A DNA stretch of 64,000 nucleotides. It comes from Actinomyces viscosus (GTDB taxonomy: Bacteria > Actinomycetota > Actinomycetes > Actinomycetales > Actinomycetaceae). The stretch's first letter is position 1; each line of letters begins with the position of its first letter. Under the pieces are notes generated by a model that saw only the letters and a list, made by a program, of their open reading frames with translations, made no database searches and was not told the origin of the DNA. Location of the stretch: contig NZ_LR134477.1 of the NCBI RefSeq assembly GCF_900637975.1, positions 2,852,001 through 2,916,000 on the forward strand. Reading direction: 5' to 3'. Of the stretch, positions 23,775 through 34,033 are shown one piece after another. A program made the translations under genes and the position numbers.

Positions 23775-25877
23775 TCAGTCCTCGACGGCGACCGTGGCTC
23801 CGCCCGTGAATTGGGCGGCGTGGAGGTGGGCGTAGGTGCCGTTGGCGGTGATGAGCTGGTTGTGGGTGCCCTGCTCGACGATGTCGCCGTGCTCCATGAC
23901 CAGAATCGTGTCGGCGTCACGGATCGTGGACAGGCGGTGGGCGATGATGAAGCTCGTGCGGCCCTCGCGCAGCGCGTTCATGGCCTGCTGGACCAGCAGC
24001 TCGGTGCGAGTGTCCACCGAGCTGGTGGCCTCATCCAGGATGAGTACGGCCGGGTTGGTCACGAAGGCCCGTGCGATCGTGAGCAGCTGACGCTCGCCGG
24101 CGGAGATGTTGGCGGCGTCCTCCTCCAGCACCGTGTCATACCCCTGCGGCAGGGCCCTGATGATGTGGTCGACGAAGCATGCCCTGGCCGCGGCCTCGAC
24201 CTCCTCGTCACTGGCTCCGGGGCGTCCGTAGCGGATGTTCTCACGGATCGTGCCGGCGAACAGCCATGGGTCCTGGAGCACCATTCCGGTGCGCCGCCGT
24301 ACCTCCTGGCGGGGCATGCGGGCTATGTCACGCCCGTCGAGCAGGATGCGACCACCATCGATCTCGTAGAAGCGCATGAGCAAGTTGACCAGGGTGGTCT
24401 TACCCGCCCCCGTGGGCCCTACGATCGCGACCGTGTGGCCGGGGTCGACCCGCAGCGACAGGTCGCGGATGAGCTCGGTGTCGGGGCTGTAGGAGAAGCG
24501 CACGTGCTCCATCTCGATGACCCCCGGGCCCGTCAGGCCGTTACCCGCCGCGGCGATAGCGTCGGTGGTGCCCGTAGTGCCTGCGGTCTGCGGGGCGTCG
24601 TCGTCGGGGGAGTCCTCCTCGGCATCGAGCAGCTCGAAGACCCGCTCGGCGCTGGCGGTGCCCGACTGGACTGCTGTGGCCATGCCGCCCAGCTCCCCCA
24701 GGGGCTGGGAGAACTGCTGGGAGTACTGGATAAAGGCCTGCACATCCCCCAGGCGCAGGGAGCCGGAGGCCACCATCGCCCCGCCCACCACGGCGATCGC
24801 CACATAGGACAGGTTCCCGATGACCAGCATGATCGGCATCATCACGCCCGAGAGGAACTGGGCCCTCAGGGCCGCGCGGTAGAGCTCCTCGTTCTCGGCG
24901 GCGAAGGCCTCACGCGCGGCCTGGGTGCGCCCGTAGACCTGCACGAGGGCGTGCCCGGAGAAGGACTCCTCGACCCGGGTGTTGATCTTGCCGGTGCGGG
25001 CCCACTGGGTGGTGAAGGCCTTCTGCGAGCGCGGCCCGATCACCCCGAAGACCAGCCCCATGAGCGGGAAGATGAGCAGCGCCACCAGCGCCAGGCGCCA
25101 GGAGATGGAGAACATCATCCCCAGGACGCCCACGACCGTGAGGATCGAGGTCAGGGCACCGGACAGGGACTGCTGGAGGGTGTTGGTGATGTTGTCGACG
25201 TCGTTGGTCACCCGGCTGAGCAGCTCACCGCGCTGCATCTGGTCGAAGTATCTCAGCGGCAGGCGGTGGATCTTGTCCTCCACGGCGGTGCGCAACCGGT
25301 AGACCGCCTTCATGGTGATGCGGTTGAGCAGGAAGCCCTGGAGCCACATGAGGAAGGCGGAGACCAGGTAGAGGGCCAGCACGAGCCCGAGGACCTGGCC
25401 CAGGCGGGTGAAGTCGATGCCCGCCCCCGGGTTGAGGTCCATGGCGTCGAGCATGGTGGCGAAGTCGTCCATGCCCCGCGCCCGCAGGCCCTCGATGGCC
25501 TGCTCCTTGGTGGTGCCCTCGGGCAGCATGGAGGAGATGACGCCCTCGAAGATGATGTTCGTGGCGCTTCCCAGCACCTTGGGGGCGGCCACGGACAGTA
25601 CGACGCCGAGCACGGAGGTCACCGCGATGACGACCAGGGTCCCCCGGTAGGCGCCCAGGAGCCCCACCATGCGGGTGAATGAGGGCCAGAAGGCGGTGGG
25701 CTTGCCCGGGGGCGGGCCGGAGGTCCAGTCGTCACTGGCGGCCTGGGCCTCGGCTGCGAGCCTGAGGTCCTCCTCGCTCAAGGCGGGGTCCTGGAGCGGG
25801 CCCTGGTCCGGCTTCCCGGTGGGTGCCTCGGGGGTCGTAGAGACCCCACTGCGGTCCTTCTTCTCGACGGCGCTCAT
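23775..25877 (-). CDS. ABC exporter half-transporter with catalytic Walker B
   Basis: The 700-residue fusion has a cytoplasmic N-terminal extension of about 70 residues, a six-helix ABC membrane domain, and an NBD with Walker A GPTGAGKTTL and Walker B LILDEATSSVD carrying the catalytic Glu. The signature is ISAGERQ rather than LSGGQ. Paired with the upstream gene (4-bp overlap), it forms a heterodimeric exporter of the BmrCD/TM287-288 type. A Thr/Gly/Ala-rich insertion lies between the membrane domain and the NBD. Likely cargo is drugs, lipids or peptides, not identifiable here. Confidence 0.88.
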   Translation of the reverse strand: MSAVEKKDRSGVSTTPEAPTGKPDQGPLQDPALSEEDLRLAAEAQAASDDWTSGPPPGKPTAFWPSFTRMVGLLGAYRGTLVVIAVTSVLGVVLSVAAPKVLGSATNIIFEGVISSMLPEGTTKEQAIEGLRARGMDDFATMLDAMDLNPGAGIDFTRLGQVLGLVLALYLVSAFLMWLQGFLLNRITMKAVYRLRTAVEDKIHRLPLRYFDQMQRGELLSRVTNDVDNITNTLQQSLSGALTSILTVVGVLGMMFSISWRLALVALLIFPLMGLVFGVIGPRSQKAFTTQWARTGKINTRVEESFSGHALVQVYGRTQAAREAFAAENEELYRAALRAQFLSGVMMPIMLVIGNLSYVAIAVVGGAMVASGSLRLGDVQAFIQYSQQFSQPLGELGGMATAVQSGTASAERVFELLDAEEDSPDDDAPQTAGTTGTTDAIAAAGNGLTGPGVIEMEHVRFSYSPDTELIRDLSLRVDPGHTVAIVGPTGAGKTTLVNLLMRFYEIDGGRILLDGRDIARMPRQEVRRRTGMVLQDPWLFAGTIRENIRYGRPGASDEEVEAAARACFVDHIIRALPQGYDTVLEEDAANISAGERQLLTIARAFVTNPAVLILDEATSSVDTRTELLVQQAMNALREGRTSFIIAHRLSTIRDADTILVMEHGDIVEQGTHNQLITANGTYAHLHAAQFTGGATVAVED

Positions 25878-27607
25878 GCTGCTGCCTCCGCTCCGAGCTG
25901 GGAGGTGACGATCTCGCGGTAGACCGGGGAAGAGGCCAGCAGCTCGCTGTGCGTGCCGCGGCCCACCAGGCGGCCCGCGTCCAGGACGAGGATCTGGTCG
26001 GCCTGGATGATGGTGGATACGCGCTGGGCCACCACCACCTTGGTGACCCCCTCGGTGGCCGGTCCCAGGGCCGCGCGCAGGCGCGCATCAGTGGCCACGT
26101 CCAGGGCCGAGAAGGAGTCGTCGAAGATGAGGATCTCGGGCTGGCGCACCAGAGCCCGGGCGATCGCCAGGCGCTGGCGCTGCCCCCCGGAGACATTTGT
26201 ACCGCCCTGGGTGATAGGGGCCTCCAGGCCACCGTCCATGGCGGCCACGAAGTCCTTGGCCTGGGCCACCTCCAGGGCCTCCCACAGCTCGGCATCGGTG
26301 GCCTCCTCCCGCCCCAGCCGCAGGTTGGAGGCCACGGTTCCGGCGAAGAGGAAGGGCTTCTGAGGCACCAGGCCCAGCTGGGCCCACAGGGCCTCGGGCT
26401 CGGTGGCGCGCACATCGGTGCCCCCGATGAGCACCTGACCCTCAGTGGCGTCAAGCAACCGTGTCAGCAGGGTGACCACCGTGGACTTGCCCGAGCCGGT
26501 GGAGCCCACGATCGCCGTCGTCGAACCGCGCGGGATCGTGAAGCTGAGGTCCTCCAGGACACTCGCCTCGGCGTCGGGGTAGGAGAAGGAGACCCCGCGC
26601 AGCTCCACAGTCCCGGGGTCGGGGAAGTCGCTGACGGGCCGATCGGTCACGGTCAGGGACGGATCGGTGGCCAGGACCTCACTGATGCGCTCGGCGCACA
26701 CCGAGGCGCGCGGGATGAGGATGGTCATGAAGCTGGCCATGAGGATGCCCATGAGGATCTGCATGAGGTAGGCCATGAAGGCGATGAGCACTCCCACCTC
26801 CACCGTGCCGTCGCCCACCTGGTGGCCGCCGAACCAGATGACCCCCACGATGGTCACGTCCAGCAGGAGCATGACCAGGGGGAAGAGCAGCACGAAGAGA
26901 CGGCCCACGCGCTCACCCACCCAGGCGATGTCGTGGTTGGCGCTCCGGAAGCGCTCGACCTCGGTCTGCTCGCGCACGAAGGCGCGCACCACGCGGATGC
27001 CGGTCAGCTGCTCGCGCAGGACCCGGTTGATGGCATCGAGCCGGTCCTGGTAGGAGCGGAACAGGGGCACCATCCGGCGCACGATGAGGCCCACGGCGAT
27101 GAGCAGCGTGGGTACTGAGACGGCGATGAGCCAGGCTAGGCTCGGGGCCTTGGTGACCGCCATGATGATCCCGCCCACCGCCATCACCGGTGCGGTCACC
27201 AGCATGGTGCAGCTCATCATCACCAGCATCTGGACCTGCTGGACGTCATTGGTGTTGCGGGTGATGAGGGAGCCCGCCCCGAAGGCGGAGATCTCCCGCT
27301 CGGAGAAGCCGCTGACCCGGTCGAACACCTCCCCGCGCAGGTCACGGCCCATGCTCATCGCCGCCCGCGCCGCGAGATAGGTGGCCACCACCGTGCACAG
27401 GCCCTGGCCGATGCTCACCGCCAGCATGAACGCGCCCGTGCGCCAGATGTAGCCGGTGTCCCCGGTGGCCACACCCCTGTCGATGATGTCGGCGTTGAGG
27501 GTGGGAAGGTACAGCGAGGCCATCACCTGAACAAACTGAAGCACCAGGACGCACAGCAGCAGACCCGCATAAGGACGCAGGTGCTTGCGCAGTAGTCGAA
27601 CGAGCAT
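25874..27607 (-). CDS. ABC exporter half-transporter with degenerate ATP site
   Basis: The 577-residue protein has six transmembrane helices (residues 15-290) and an NBD with Walker A GSTGSGKSTVV, signature VSGGQRQ and Walker B ILIFDDSFSALD. Asp replaces the catalytic Glu after Walker B, as in TM287 and BmrC, which form the non-hydrolysing site of heterodimeric exporters. The partner gene has the complementary catalytic Glu and a deviant signature. First gene of the two-gene operon, ATG at 27607. It sits in the cytoplasmic membrane. Confidence 0.9.
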   Translation of the reverse strand: MLVRLLRKHLRPYAGLLLCVLVLQFVQVMASLYLPTLNADIIDRGVATGDTGYIWRTGAFMLAVSIGQGLCTVVATYLAARAAMSMGRDLRGEVFDRVSGFSEREISAFGAGSLITRNTNDVQQVQMLVMMSCTMLVTAPVMAVGGIIMAVTKAPSLAWLIAVSVPTLLIAVGLIVRRMVPLFRSYQDRLDAINRVLREQLTGIRVVRAFVREQTEVERFRSANHDIAWVGERVGRLFVLLFPLVMLLLDVTIVGVIWFGGHQVGDGTVEVGVLIAFMAYLMQILMGILMASFMTILIPRASVCAERISEVLATDPSLTVTDRPVSDFPDPGTVELRGVSFSYPDAEASVLEDLSFTIPRGSTTAIVGSTGSGKSTVVTLLTRLLDATEGQVLIGGTDVRATEPEALWAQLGLVPQKPFLFAGTVASNLRLGREEATDAELWEALEVAQAKDFVAAMDGGLEAPITQGGTNVSGGQRQRLAIARALVRQPEILIFDDSFSALDVATDARLRAALGPATEGVTKVVVAQRVSTIIQADQILVLDAGRLVGRGTHSELLASSPVYREIVTSQLGAEAAA

Positions 27608-27625
27608 GGTGCGAACATAGCAGTC

Positions 27626-30262
27626 TCACGTAGCGTCAGGGCCAACGGGCGGTGCCGCGTCGAGCAGGATCCGCAGCAGGACGGCGGCCCCGGCCTTGTC
27701 CAGGGGCTCGTTGTTGTTGCCGCACTTGGGCGACTGCACGCAGGAGGGACAGCCGCCGGCGCACCCGCAGTCCTCGATGACGGCGAGCGTGGCCGCCAGC
27801 CACTCGCGTCCGGCCCGGTAGCCGCGCTCGGCGAAACCCGCCCCGCCGGCGTGCCCGTCGTGGACGAACACGGTGGGTGCGCCGGTCTGCGGGTGCAGCG
27901 CCGTCGAGAGCCCGCCGATGTCCCAGCGGTCGCAGGTCGCCAGCAGCGGCAGCATCCCGATGCTCGCGTGCTCGGCCGCGTGCAGGGCGCCGGGCAGGGC
28001 GGCGACCTCCAGGTCCGCCGCCTCGCAGGTCTCCGGCGGGATCGTCCACCACGCGGCGGCCGTGGGCAGCACGTGCTCGTCCATCTCCAGCGTGTGCTGT
28101 GAGACGACCTCGCCGCCGGGCAGCGCCATCCTCTGGTAGCCGGTCACCTGGCTGGTGACCTCCACCGACCCGAAGGACCAGGTGATCGCCGGCCGCCCGG
28201 GGCCGACCGCGCCCCAGACCTGCTGCTCGCGCTCGGCGATGATGTGCACGCTCGAGCGCGACCGGGCCCGTGTGCGGTAGCCGACCGCCGCCTTGTGCCG
28301 CACGAGCGCGACGTCGTCGGCCAGCTCCTCGACCACGTAGACGCGCCCCTGGTGGACGTAGACGGCGCCCTCGTGGACGGTGGAGTCGGCGGCCGCGCCG
28401 TCGACCGTGCCGATGACGACGCCGGTGTCGGCCTCCACCACCGGCACCTCGGGCGGCCCGTCGCCGCGCAGGGAGGTCAGGTCCTGTGCCCGCCCGGGCA
28501 GGTTGACGTTCCAGAACCAGCCCGTGGGCCGACGTCGCAGCGCGCCCCGGCTCTCCAGCTCACGCAGCAGGGCGTCGTCGGGCAGGCCGAACAGCGCCAG
28601 GTCCGAGGGTTTCAGCGGCGCCTCGGAGGCGGCGGCGCACAGGTGCGGTGCGAGCACGTAGGGGTTGGCCGGGTCGAAGACCGTGGCCTCGGGGGCGGCG
28701 AACACCGCCTCGGGGTGGTGCACCAGGTAGGCGTCCAGCGGATTGTCGGAGGCGATGAGGACGGCGAGCCCGCGGCTGCCGGCGCGCCCGGCGCGGCCCG
28801 CCTGCTGCCCGAGCGAGACACGGGTGCCCGGCCAGCCGGCGATGAGGACCGCGTCCAGGCCGGTGACGTCAATGCCCAGCTCCAGGGCGTTGGTGGTGGC
28901 CAGGGCGCGCAGCCGCCCCGAGCGCAGGTCGGCCTCCAGGGCGCGGCGCTCCTCGGGCAGGTAGCCGCCGCGGTAGGCCGAGACCGTGTCGATGAGCTCG
29001 GGCAGTGAGAGCCCCAGCGTGTGGCGGGCCCGCTCGGCCACGACCTCCGCCGAGCGCCGCGAGCGCACGAACACCAGCGCCCGGGCGCCCACGCTGAGCA
29101 GGTCCACGAGCAGCTCGGCGGCCTCGACGACGGCACTGCGCCGCGCCGAGGGGTCCTCATCCGGGTCCGCCGAGTCCGGCTCGGCCTCGCCTGGCCGAAT
29201 GACGGCGTCTGCCGCCTGATCCCGGTTCTCGGCGCCGGAGGCTCCGGCCTGTGCTCGGTCCTGCGCTGGGCCCCCTGAGTCCGTCGCGCGCTGCGGGGCC
29301 GCCGCGGCGCCGGCGTGATCGGCCCGGGTCGGTCCGAGGCCGGGCGCCGGCAGCACCCAGGGGTCGCGCAGGGCCGGCTGCCACAGGGCCAGGGTGCGCT
29401 CCCCGGTGGGGGCGCCGTCGTCGGTGACGGCCACGACGTCGTCGGGCTCGGCCCCGATGAGGCGGGCCGCCGTGAGGGCGGGCTCGGCCGTGGTGGCCGA
29501 GGCGCACAGGACGACCGGCTGCGGGCCGCGCGGGCGCAGGCGCGCCACGAGCCGCAGGAGGCGGCGCAGCACGAGGGCGACGTGCGCCCCCAGGATCCCG
29601 CGATAGGCGTGGCACTCGTCGATGACGACGTAGCGCAGCCCCCGCAGGAAGCGGGTCCAGCGCTCATGGCCCGGCAGCAGCGAGAAGTGGAGGAAGTCGG
29701 GGTTGCTCAGGACGATGTCGGCGTGGGCGCGCACCCAGTCGCGCTCGGGCAGGGGCGTGTCCCCGTCGCAGGTGCCGGCGCGCACCGTGCGCAGGGAGCC
29801 GGCTGGTGCACCGGCCTCGCGCTGGACGGCCTCGAGCCCGCCGACGAGCCGGTTGAGGGCGGCGGCCTGGTCGGCGGCGAGCGCCTTGGTGGGGGAGAGG
29901 TAGAGGGTGGTGGGGCGGCGGCCGTGGGTGGAGATCCGCGTGTCGGCGCCGGAGGCCTGGGCGGTCAGGACGTCGGAGAGCGCCGGCAGCCAGGCGGCCA
30001 GGGACTTGCCCGAGCCGGTGCCGGTGGCCAGGACCGTGTGGTGGCCGGCGTGGGCGGACTGAGCGGCGGCGACCTGGTGCGTCCAGGGGCGTTCGACGCC
30101 GATGCGGCGGTAGGCCGACACGAGGTCGGCATCCGCCCAGTCGGGCCAGTCGCCGTGGCGGCCGGGGCGGGCCGCGGTGCGCTGGAGGTGGACGAGCCGG
30201 CCGTCGCGCCCGCCGATGGACTCCAAGAGCCCGGTGAGATCGCGTCTGGTCCCGTCTGCCAT
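27626..30262 (-). CDS. DEAD/DEAH-box helicase, Rv3649-like with DUF1998
   Basis: The 878-residue SF2 helicase has motif I ATGTGSGKSLAAW, motif II VIDECHAYRG, motif VI QQAGRAGRAG, and a C-terminal DUF1998 zinc region (CGCAGGCPSCVQSPKCG). It matches the conserved actinobacterial helicase family of Rv3649, related to MrfA/YprA, which repairs mitomycin-type DNA damage in Bacillus with an exonuclease partner. A low-complexity insertion (about residues 330-390) separates the RecA lobes. The ATG at 30262 is used because the family begins there; upstream frame to 30355 falls in a repeat. It is 18 bases upstream of the ABC operon, so they may be co-transcribed. Confidence 0.88.
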   Translation of the reverse strand: MADGTRRDLTGLLESIGGRDGRLVHLQRTAARPGRHGDWPDWADADLVSAYRRIGVERPWTHQVAAAQSAHAGHHTVLATGTGSGKSLAAWLPALSDVLTAQASGADTRISTHGRRPTTLYLSPTKALAADQAAALNRLVGGLEAVQREAGAPAGSLRTVRAGTCDGDTPLPERDWVRAHADIVLSNPDFLHFSLLPGHERWTRFLRGLRYVVIDECHAYRGILGAHVALVLRRLLRLVARLRPRGPQPVVLCASATTAEPALTAARLIGAEPDDVVAVTDDGAPTGERTLALWQPALRDPWVLPAPGLGPTRADHAGAAAAPQRATDSGGPAQDRAQAGASGAENRDQAADAVIRPGEAEPDSADPDEDPSARRSAVVEAAELLVDLLSVGARALVFVRSRRSAEVVAERARHTLGLSLPELIDTVSAYRGGYLPEERRALEADLRSGRLRALATTNALELGIDVTGLDAVLIAGWPGTRVSLGQQAGRAGRAGSRGLAVLIASDNPLDAYLVHHPEAVFAAPEATVFDPANPYVLAPHLCAAASEAPLKPSDLALFGLPDDALLRELESRGALRRRPTGWFWNVNLPGRAQDLTSLRGDGPPEVPVVEADTGVVIGTVDGAAADSTVHEGAVYVHQGRVYVVEELADDVALVRHKAAVGYRTRARSRSSVHIIAEREQQVWGAVGPGRPAITWSFGSVEVTSQVTGYQRMALPGGEVVSQHTLEMDEHVLPTAAAWWTIPPETCEAADLEVAALPGALHAAEHASIGMLPLLATCDRWDIGGLSTALHPQTGAPTVFVHDGHAGGAGFAERGYRAGREWLAATLAVIEDCGCAGGCPSCVQSPKCGNNNEPLDKAGAAVLLRILLDAAPPVGPDAT

Positions 30263-30352
30263 GGGGGACAGTGTGCACCACCGGTGGCCGCCGAGGCCGG
30301 TCTCGCTGCTGCGGCCCGCCCTGAGCCCGCGCCGCCCCGCCCTGTCTCCTCT

Positions 30353-30433
30353 CAACGTCGCGGTCGTAGGGTAGGCCGCGCGTTCGAGGGGTAGAGGGTA
30401 CGACCGCGCGACCTACCCTACGAACGCGCGCGG
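30353..30433. repeat. Dispersed palindromic repeat R2, copy 1
   Basis: An 81-bp intergenic element, largely self-complementary, with the core CCTCTACCCCTCGAACGCGC on the minus strand and flanking GGTCGTAGGGTAGG/CCTACCCTACGAAC arms. Related copies are at 35704, 60428 and 61673. It lies in the divergent gap between the two helicase genes. Confidence 0.8.
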
Positions 30434-30697
30434 TTGACCTTCCGCGAGATGTCTGCGTCGGGGCTGCGCCGTGAGCCCTTGGTGTCACGAATGGCGACTT
30501 TTCGGGTGGCTGCGGGCTGGCGCATCCACGCCAGCATGGCCCTGACCTGCGCATATGTGCGAGTGAGTGGCAACGAACCTGCGATGCCGCGCCTAAAAGT
30601 CTCCCGCCGTGACGCCATCGCTTGGCGATCCCTCCCCACTGGAAGAATCCCGCGCAAAACGCCCACTCAGACATCCTTCACCTGGCAGAATCCTTCC
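30434..30697. promoter_or_regulatory. Divergent intergenic region between helicase genes
   Basis: After repeat R2 the remaining 264 bases hold no gene that can be supported. Open frames here lack codon bias. The region must contain the promoter of the UPF1-like helicase gene, possibly in the AT-richer part around 30640-30690, and perhaps that of the Rv3649-like helicase. No clear -10/-35 pair stands out. Confidence 0.3.
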
Positions 30698-33600
30698 ATG
30701 GGAAATAGTGCTTCCTCCGACTATCGTCAGCGGATCCTGCAGTACTGGTGGATGCTGGAGCTATTCAGTCCACAAGAGGTGAAAAAGTCAACCGACGGCT
30801 CGAGCGTCGACTGGGGCTCAGGGGAGGCGCTGCCGTGGTGCACCTTGGATCCACCGAAGCCGGTTGGAGATACGCCTATGAAATGGCAGCACACGGTGTA
30901 CCTCGGTGTGTACGACATCAAACAGATCTATGAGGACTTGCATCGCGTCTTCACCGACGATCGTGATGCCTACGACGAACGTGCGGCCGGACTCAGCGCC
31001 TGCGCAGCGATCATGTTCGACGAGCACGGAAGACTCGTGCCTGACTCTGCAACTCTCTCCTCGGCGCTGTGGGCTGTCGCTCGGATTAGGAATACCCATG
31101 AAGTGCCTAGGCCGCACTGGGGTGCTGGGTTCTCCCAGGTTGCGGAAGAATTCATGATGGCGGTGGATACTTTCGAGGAATATCGGCGTGAAGTAGCCGG
31201 TGCGGAGAAGCCTCCTGCTCAGGACGAGGGCTCGTTGCTGGAGTTGCGGAGCATTGCGCACCAGGTTGCGGGAGTCTCTGGTGTGCCTGGGTTAGCTAGT
31301 GGACGCATCATCATTTCGTCAGTCGCTGTTTCCGGCCGTCGTACTGACGATGCGGTTGCAGACCTCGATTTTCTCAACAGCTTCTTTCTCGAGGATCTTG
31401 CCGAGGTCATGAAGGGGGTTTCGGAAGGGTATTGTCCGCAGGCGCTGTCTGAGTACCTTGCTGGTGATGCTGATCTCCTTCCTGTCGATCAGCGAGCGGA
31501 TGTCATCAGGGATGACGCTGTTGTTGACGCAGGAGTCCGGGCTGACCAGCTGCCGAAAGGTCGGTGGCTCTCCAACCCTGCGCACGGGCTCGCGCTGAGG
31601 CAACAGTTCGCTGTCAATCGGGCGCTGAACCAGCTCTCTGAGACGAGTGGTCTCATGGGGGTCAATGGGCCGCCTGGCACCGGAAAGACGACGATGCTGC
31701 GAGACATCCTTGCTGGCAATGTTGTTGAACGTGCACGGCGCCTCGCTGAGCTGAAGAGTCCCGAGGAGGCGTTCACCACGACGACGCACCGGTGGCGATC
31801 CATTGACGGTGAACACTGGAGCAAAGTCAGGCAGTTACGTTCAGAGCTCACCGGATTCGAGATGGTCGTCGCTTCAACGAACAATGCTGCTGTCGAAAAC
31901 ATCAGCGTTGAGATCCCTGATCTTCATGCGATCAATGATAGGTGGAGAGATAGTTCAGACTATTTCGGAGATATTGCTTCCACAGTCTTAGAGGCAGTGG
32001 AGGCCTCGGAGGCTGGGAAAGGAGAGAAAGAGGGGTGCGAGAAAGCGGTGAGGAAGGCCTGGGGGTTAGTGGCGGCCCGGCTGGGTAGAAAGCGTAATCG
32101 AACTGCCTTCCGTTCGGCCTTCTGGTTCGACGACAAGGATCGGAACGGCAACCGTATTCCTGGAACCGCTCCCCGTATGCAGACACGTTTGAACTGGTGG
32201 CGCGACGGAAAGGTTGCGCATAAGAGCTGGGCTCAGGCGCGAGTGGACTTTCGCCAGGTTGAGCAACGTGTCGATGAGCTCCTTGCTCAGCGGCAGGCGG
32301 CACAGGGCCGTATGGAACGTCTGACCGCCGCACTTCGAGAGGAGTCTGTGCTCGCGGCGCAGGCTCAACGGCTCAATATAGAAGTGGATCAGGCCGCGGT
32401 TGAAAAGCAGAGGTATGCAGCTGTTGTCGAACGTGTGCAGGCCGAGTACTTCGAAGCCAGCGCCGTCCGAGACCGGCAGGTGGAAACTAAACCTGGAGCG
32501 CTCGAAACACTCTTTACCCTGGGACGTGCTGTTCGTGAATGGAAAGATCGGCTGAAATCTCTCGAGGAGCAGTTACGGGCAGTGGAGCAGAGCTGGCAGC
32601 AGACGCGTCAGCACGCGCAGTACCTCGACGAGCGAGCGCGGTGCATCTCTACCGAGCTGGCGAGTACCGAGAACCGGCGCAGGCATGTTGCTCGGGAAGT
32701 GGATGAGCTGTGCCGGCAGGTGGCTGAGGACCGTGAGCGCTACGGCCTCGCATACCCGGATGAGAAACGGGGCAGGGAGTACCGCGAGATGCGAGCTCCA
32801 TGGCTCGACGCGGAGATCGATGCGGCTCGGTCTGACCTGTTCCTGGCGGCGCTGCAGCTCCATGAGGACTTTTTGGCCAATGCGGCTGGGGACATGGTGA
32901 AGGGGCTGCGCGCAGCCATTGAGGTGGTTGCCGGCGCCCACCCACGCGGTCTGGAGCCGGAGAAGTTACGTGCAGCATGGCAGACCTTCTTCCTGGTCGT
33001 CCCCATGGTGTCGACGACCTTCGCGTCGTTTGGTCGCATGTTCGCGGGCCTTGGTCCCGAGTCCTTGGGATGGCTGTTCATTGACGAGGCTGGGCAGGCG
33101 TGCCCGCAATATGCTGCCGGTGCGATCTGGCGGTCCCGGCGGGTCATAGCCGTTGGTGACCCGCTACAGCTGCAGCCGGTGGTCACGATGCCGCGCAAGG
33201 CACAGTACGACATCGCCGCTTCCTTCGGCGTCTCACCGGCTTGGATTCCGCCGCAGGCCTCGGTCCAGACTCTTGCTGACCGTGTTTCGTACTATGGGAC
33301 CACTCTGCATCACGGAGAAACGTTCGCGTGGGTGAGCGCTCCGCTGACGGTGCACCGCCGATGCGATGATCCGATGTTCGGGCTGTGCAACGAGATCGCC
33401 TACGGGGGCATGATGGTCAGCGCCGTACAGCGTCACCTGGATGATCCCGATTTCCCCGATCTCTTTGAAGGACCTCACGGGCCGAAGATTTCGCCAAGCC
33501 AGTGGATCGACGTCCCAGAAAGAACGTCTGGTTCTCATCTTCAGGAGAACCAAATCGAGGAACTGTGCAAACAGTTCATGGTGCTTCGAAAACAGGGAGT

Positions 33601-33943
33601 CGCTATGTCGCAGATCATCGCCATTTCGCCGTTCCGGGTGGTGGCTGACAAGTTGAGATCTCTTCAGGGACGGTATTCCGGGTTGGGTGGTGGCACGATC
33701 CACACTGCCCAGGGCCGTGAGGCGGACGTGGTCTTCCTCGTTCTGGGAGGGAAGCCCGACGCCCCGGGAGCAAAGGCGTGGGCTTCGTCGACCGTCAACC
33801 TCGTCAACGTCGCCGCGAGCCGTGCGAAGCGTCGTCTCTATGTCATCGGCGACCGTACCGCCTGGTCGCAGTATCCGTACTTCGCCGACCTCGCCTCCGC
33901 ACTCGCCCCGCAGCCTCAGCGGGTCCCGGGCGCCGCAGGCTGA
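30698..33943 (+). CDS. UPF1-like superfamily 1 helicase with coiled-coil insertion
   Basis: The 1081-residue protein has an N-terminal region of about 300 residues without a recognised domain, then motif I GPPGTGKTTM near residue 324. A long helical insertion (about 500-720, with Gln/Glu/Arg heptads) precedes motif II FIDEAGQACP near 795. GDPLQLQPV (motif III) and a C-terminal TIHTAQGREADVV plus VAASRAKRRLYVIGD complete the UPF1/Dna2-type core. Start ATG 30698. Codon use is looser (lower GC3) than neighbours, suggesting acquisition. Large helicases of this kind occur in defence islands, but no known system is matched. The next gene follows after 90 bases and may be a partner. Confidence 0.85.
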   Translation: MGNSASSDYRQRILQYWWMLELFSPQEVKKSTDGSSVDWGSGEALPWCTLDPPKPVGDTPMKWQHTVYLGVYDIKQIYEDLHRVFTDDRDAYDERAAGLSACAAIMFDEHGRLVPDSATLSSALWAVARIRNTHEVPRPHWGAGFSQVAEEFMMAVDTFEEYRREVAGAEKPPAQDEGSLLELRSIAHQVAGVSGVPGLASGRIIISSVAVSGRRTDDAVADLDFLNSFFLEDLAEVMKGVSEGYCPQALSEYLAGDADLLPVDQRADVIRDDAVVDAGVRADQLPKGRWLSNPAHGLALRQQFAVNRALNQLSETSGLMGVNGPPGTGKTTMLRDILAGNVVERARRLAELKSPEEAFTTTTHRWRSIDGEHWSKVRQLRSELTGFEMVVASTNNAAVENISVEIPDLHAINDRWRDSSDYFGDIASTVLEAVEASEAGKGEKEGCEKAVRKAWGLVAARLGRKRNRTAFRSAFWFDDKDRNGNRIPGTAPRMQTRLNWWRDGKVAHKSWAQARVDFRQVEQRVDELLAQRQAAQGRMERLTAALREESVLAAQAQRLNIEVDQAAVEKQRYAAVVERVQAEYFEASAVRDRQVETKPGALETLFTLGRAVREWKDRLKSLEEQLRAVEQSWQQTRQHAQYLDERARCISTELASTENRRRHVAREVDELCRQVAEDRERYGLAYPDEKRGREYREMRAPWLDAEIDAARSDLFLAALQLHEDFLANAAGDMVKGLRAAIEVVAGAHPRGLEPEKLRAAWQTFFLVVPMVSTTFASFGRMFAGLGPESLGWLFIDEAGQACPQYAAGAIWRSRRVIAVGDPLQLQPVVTMPRKAQYDIAASFGVSPAWIPPQASVQTLADRVSYYGTTLHHGETFAWVSAPLTVHRRCDDPMFGLCNEIAYGGMMVSAVQRHLDDPDFPDLFEGPHGPKISPSQWIDVPERTSGSHLQENQIEELCKQFMVLRKQGVAMSQIIAISPFRVVADKLRSLQGRYSGLGGGTIHTAQGREADVVFLVLGGKPDAPGAKAWASSTVNLVNVAASRAKRRLYVIGDRTAWSQYPYFADLASALAPQPQRVPGAAG

Positions 33944-34033
33944 GCCGGAGGCCTCGTGGGTACGACGGTGTCGTACCCGAGGACTACTGTTCCTCCGTAA
34001 GCAACCGACGATGGCGTCTGGAGGAGCGGAGCA

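Noticed and set aside
23760..25682. 640-codon plus-strand frame opposite the ABC exporter
   Set aside because: Low-complexity His/Gln/Gly-rich antisense product typical of high-GC shadows; the minus-strand frame has full ABC motifs.
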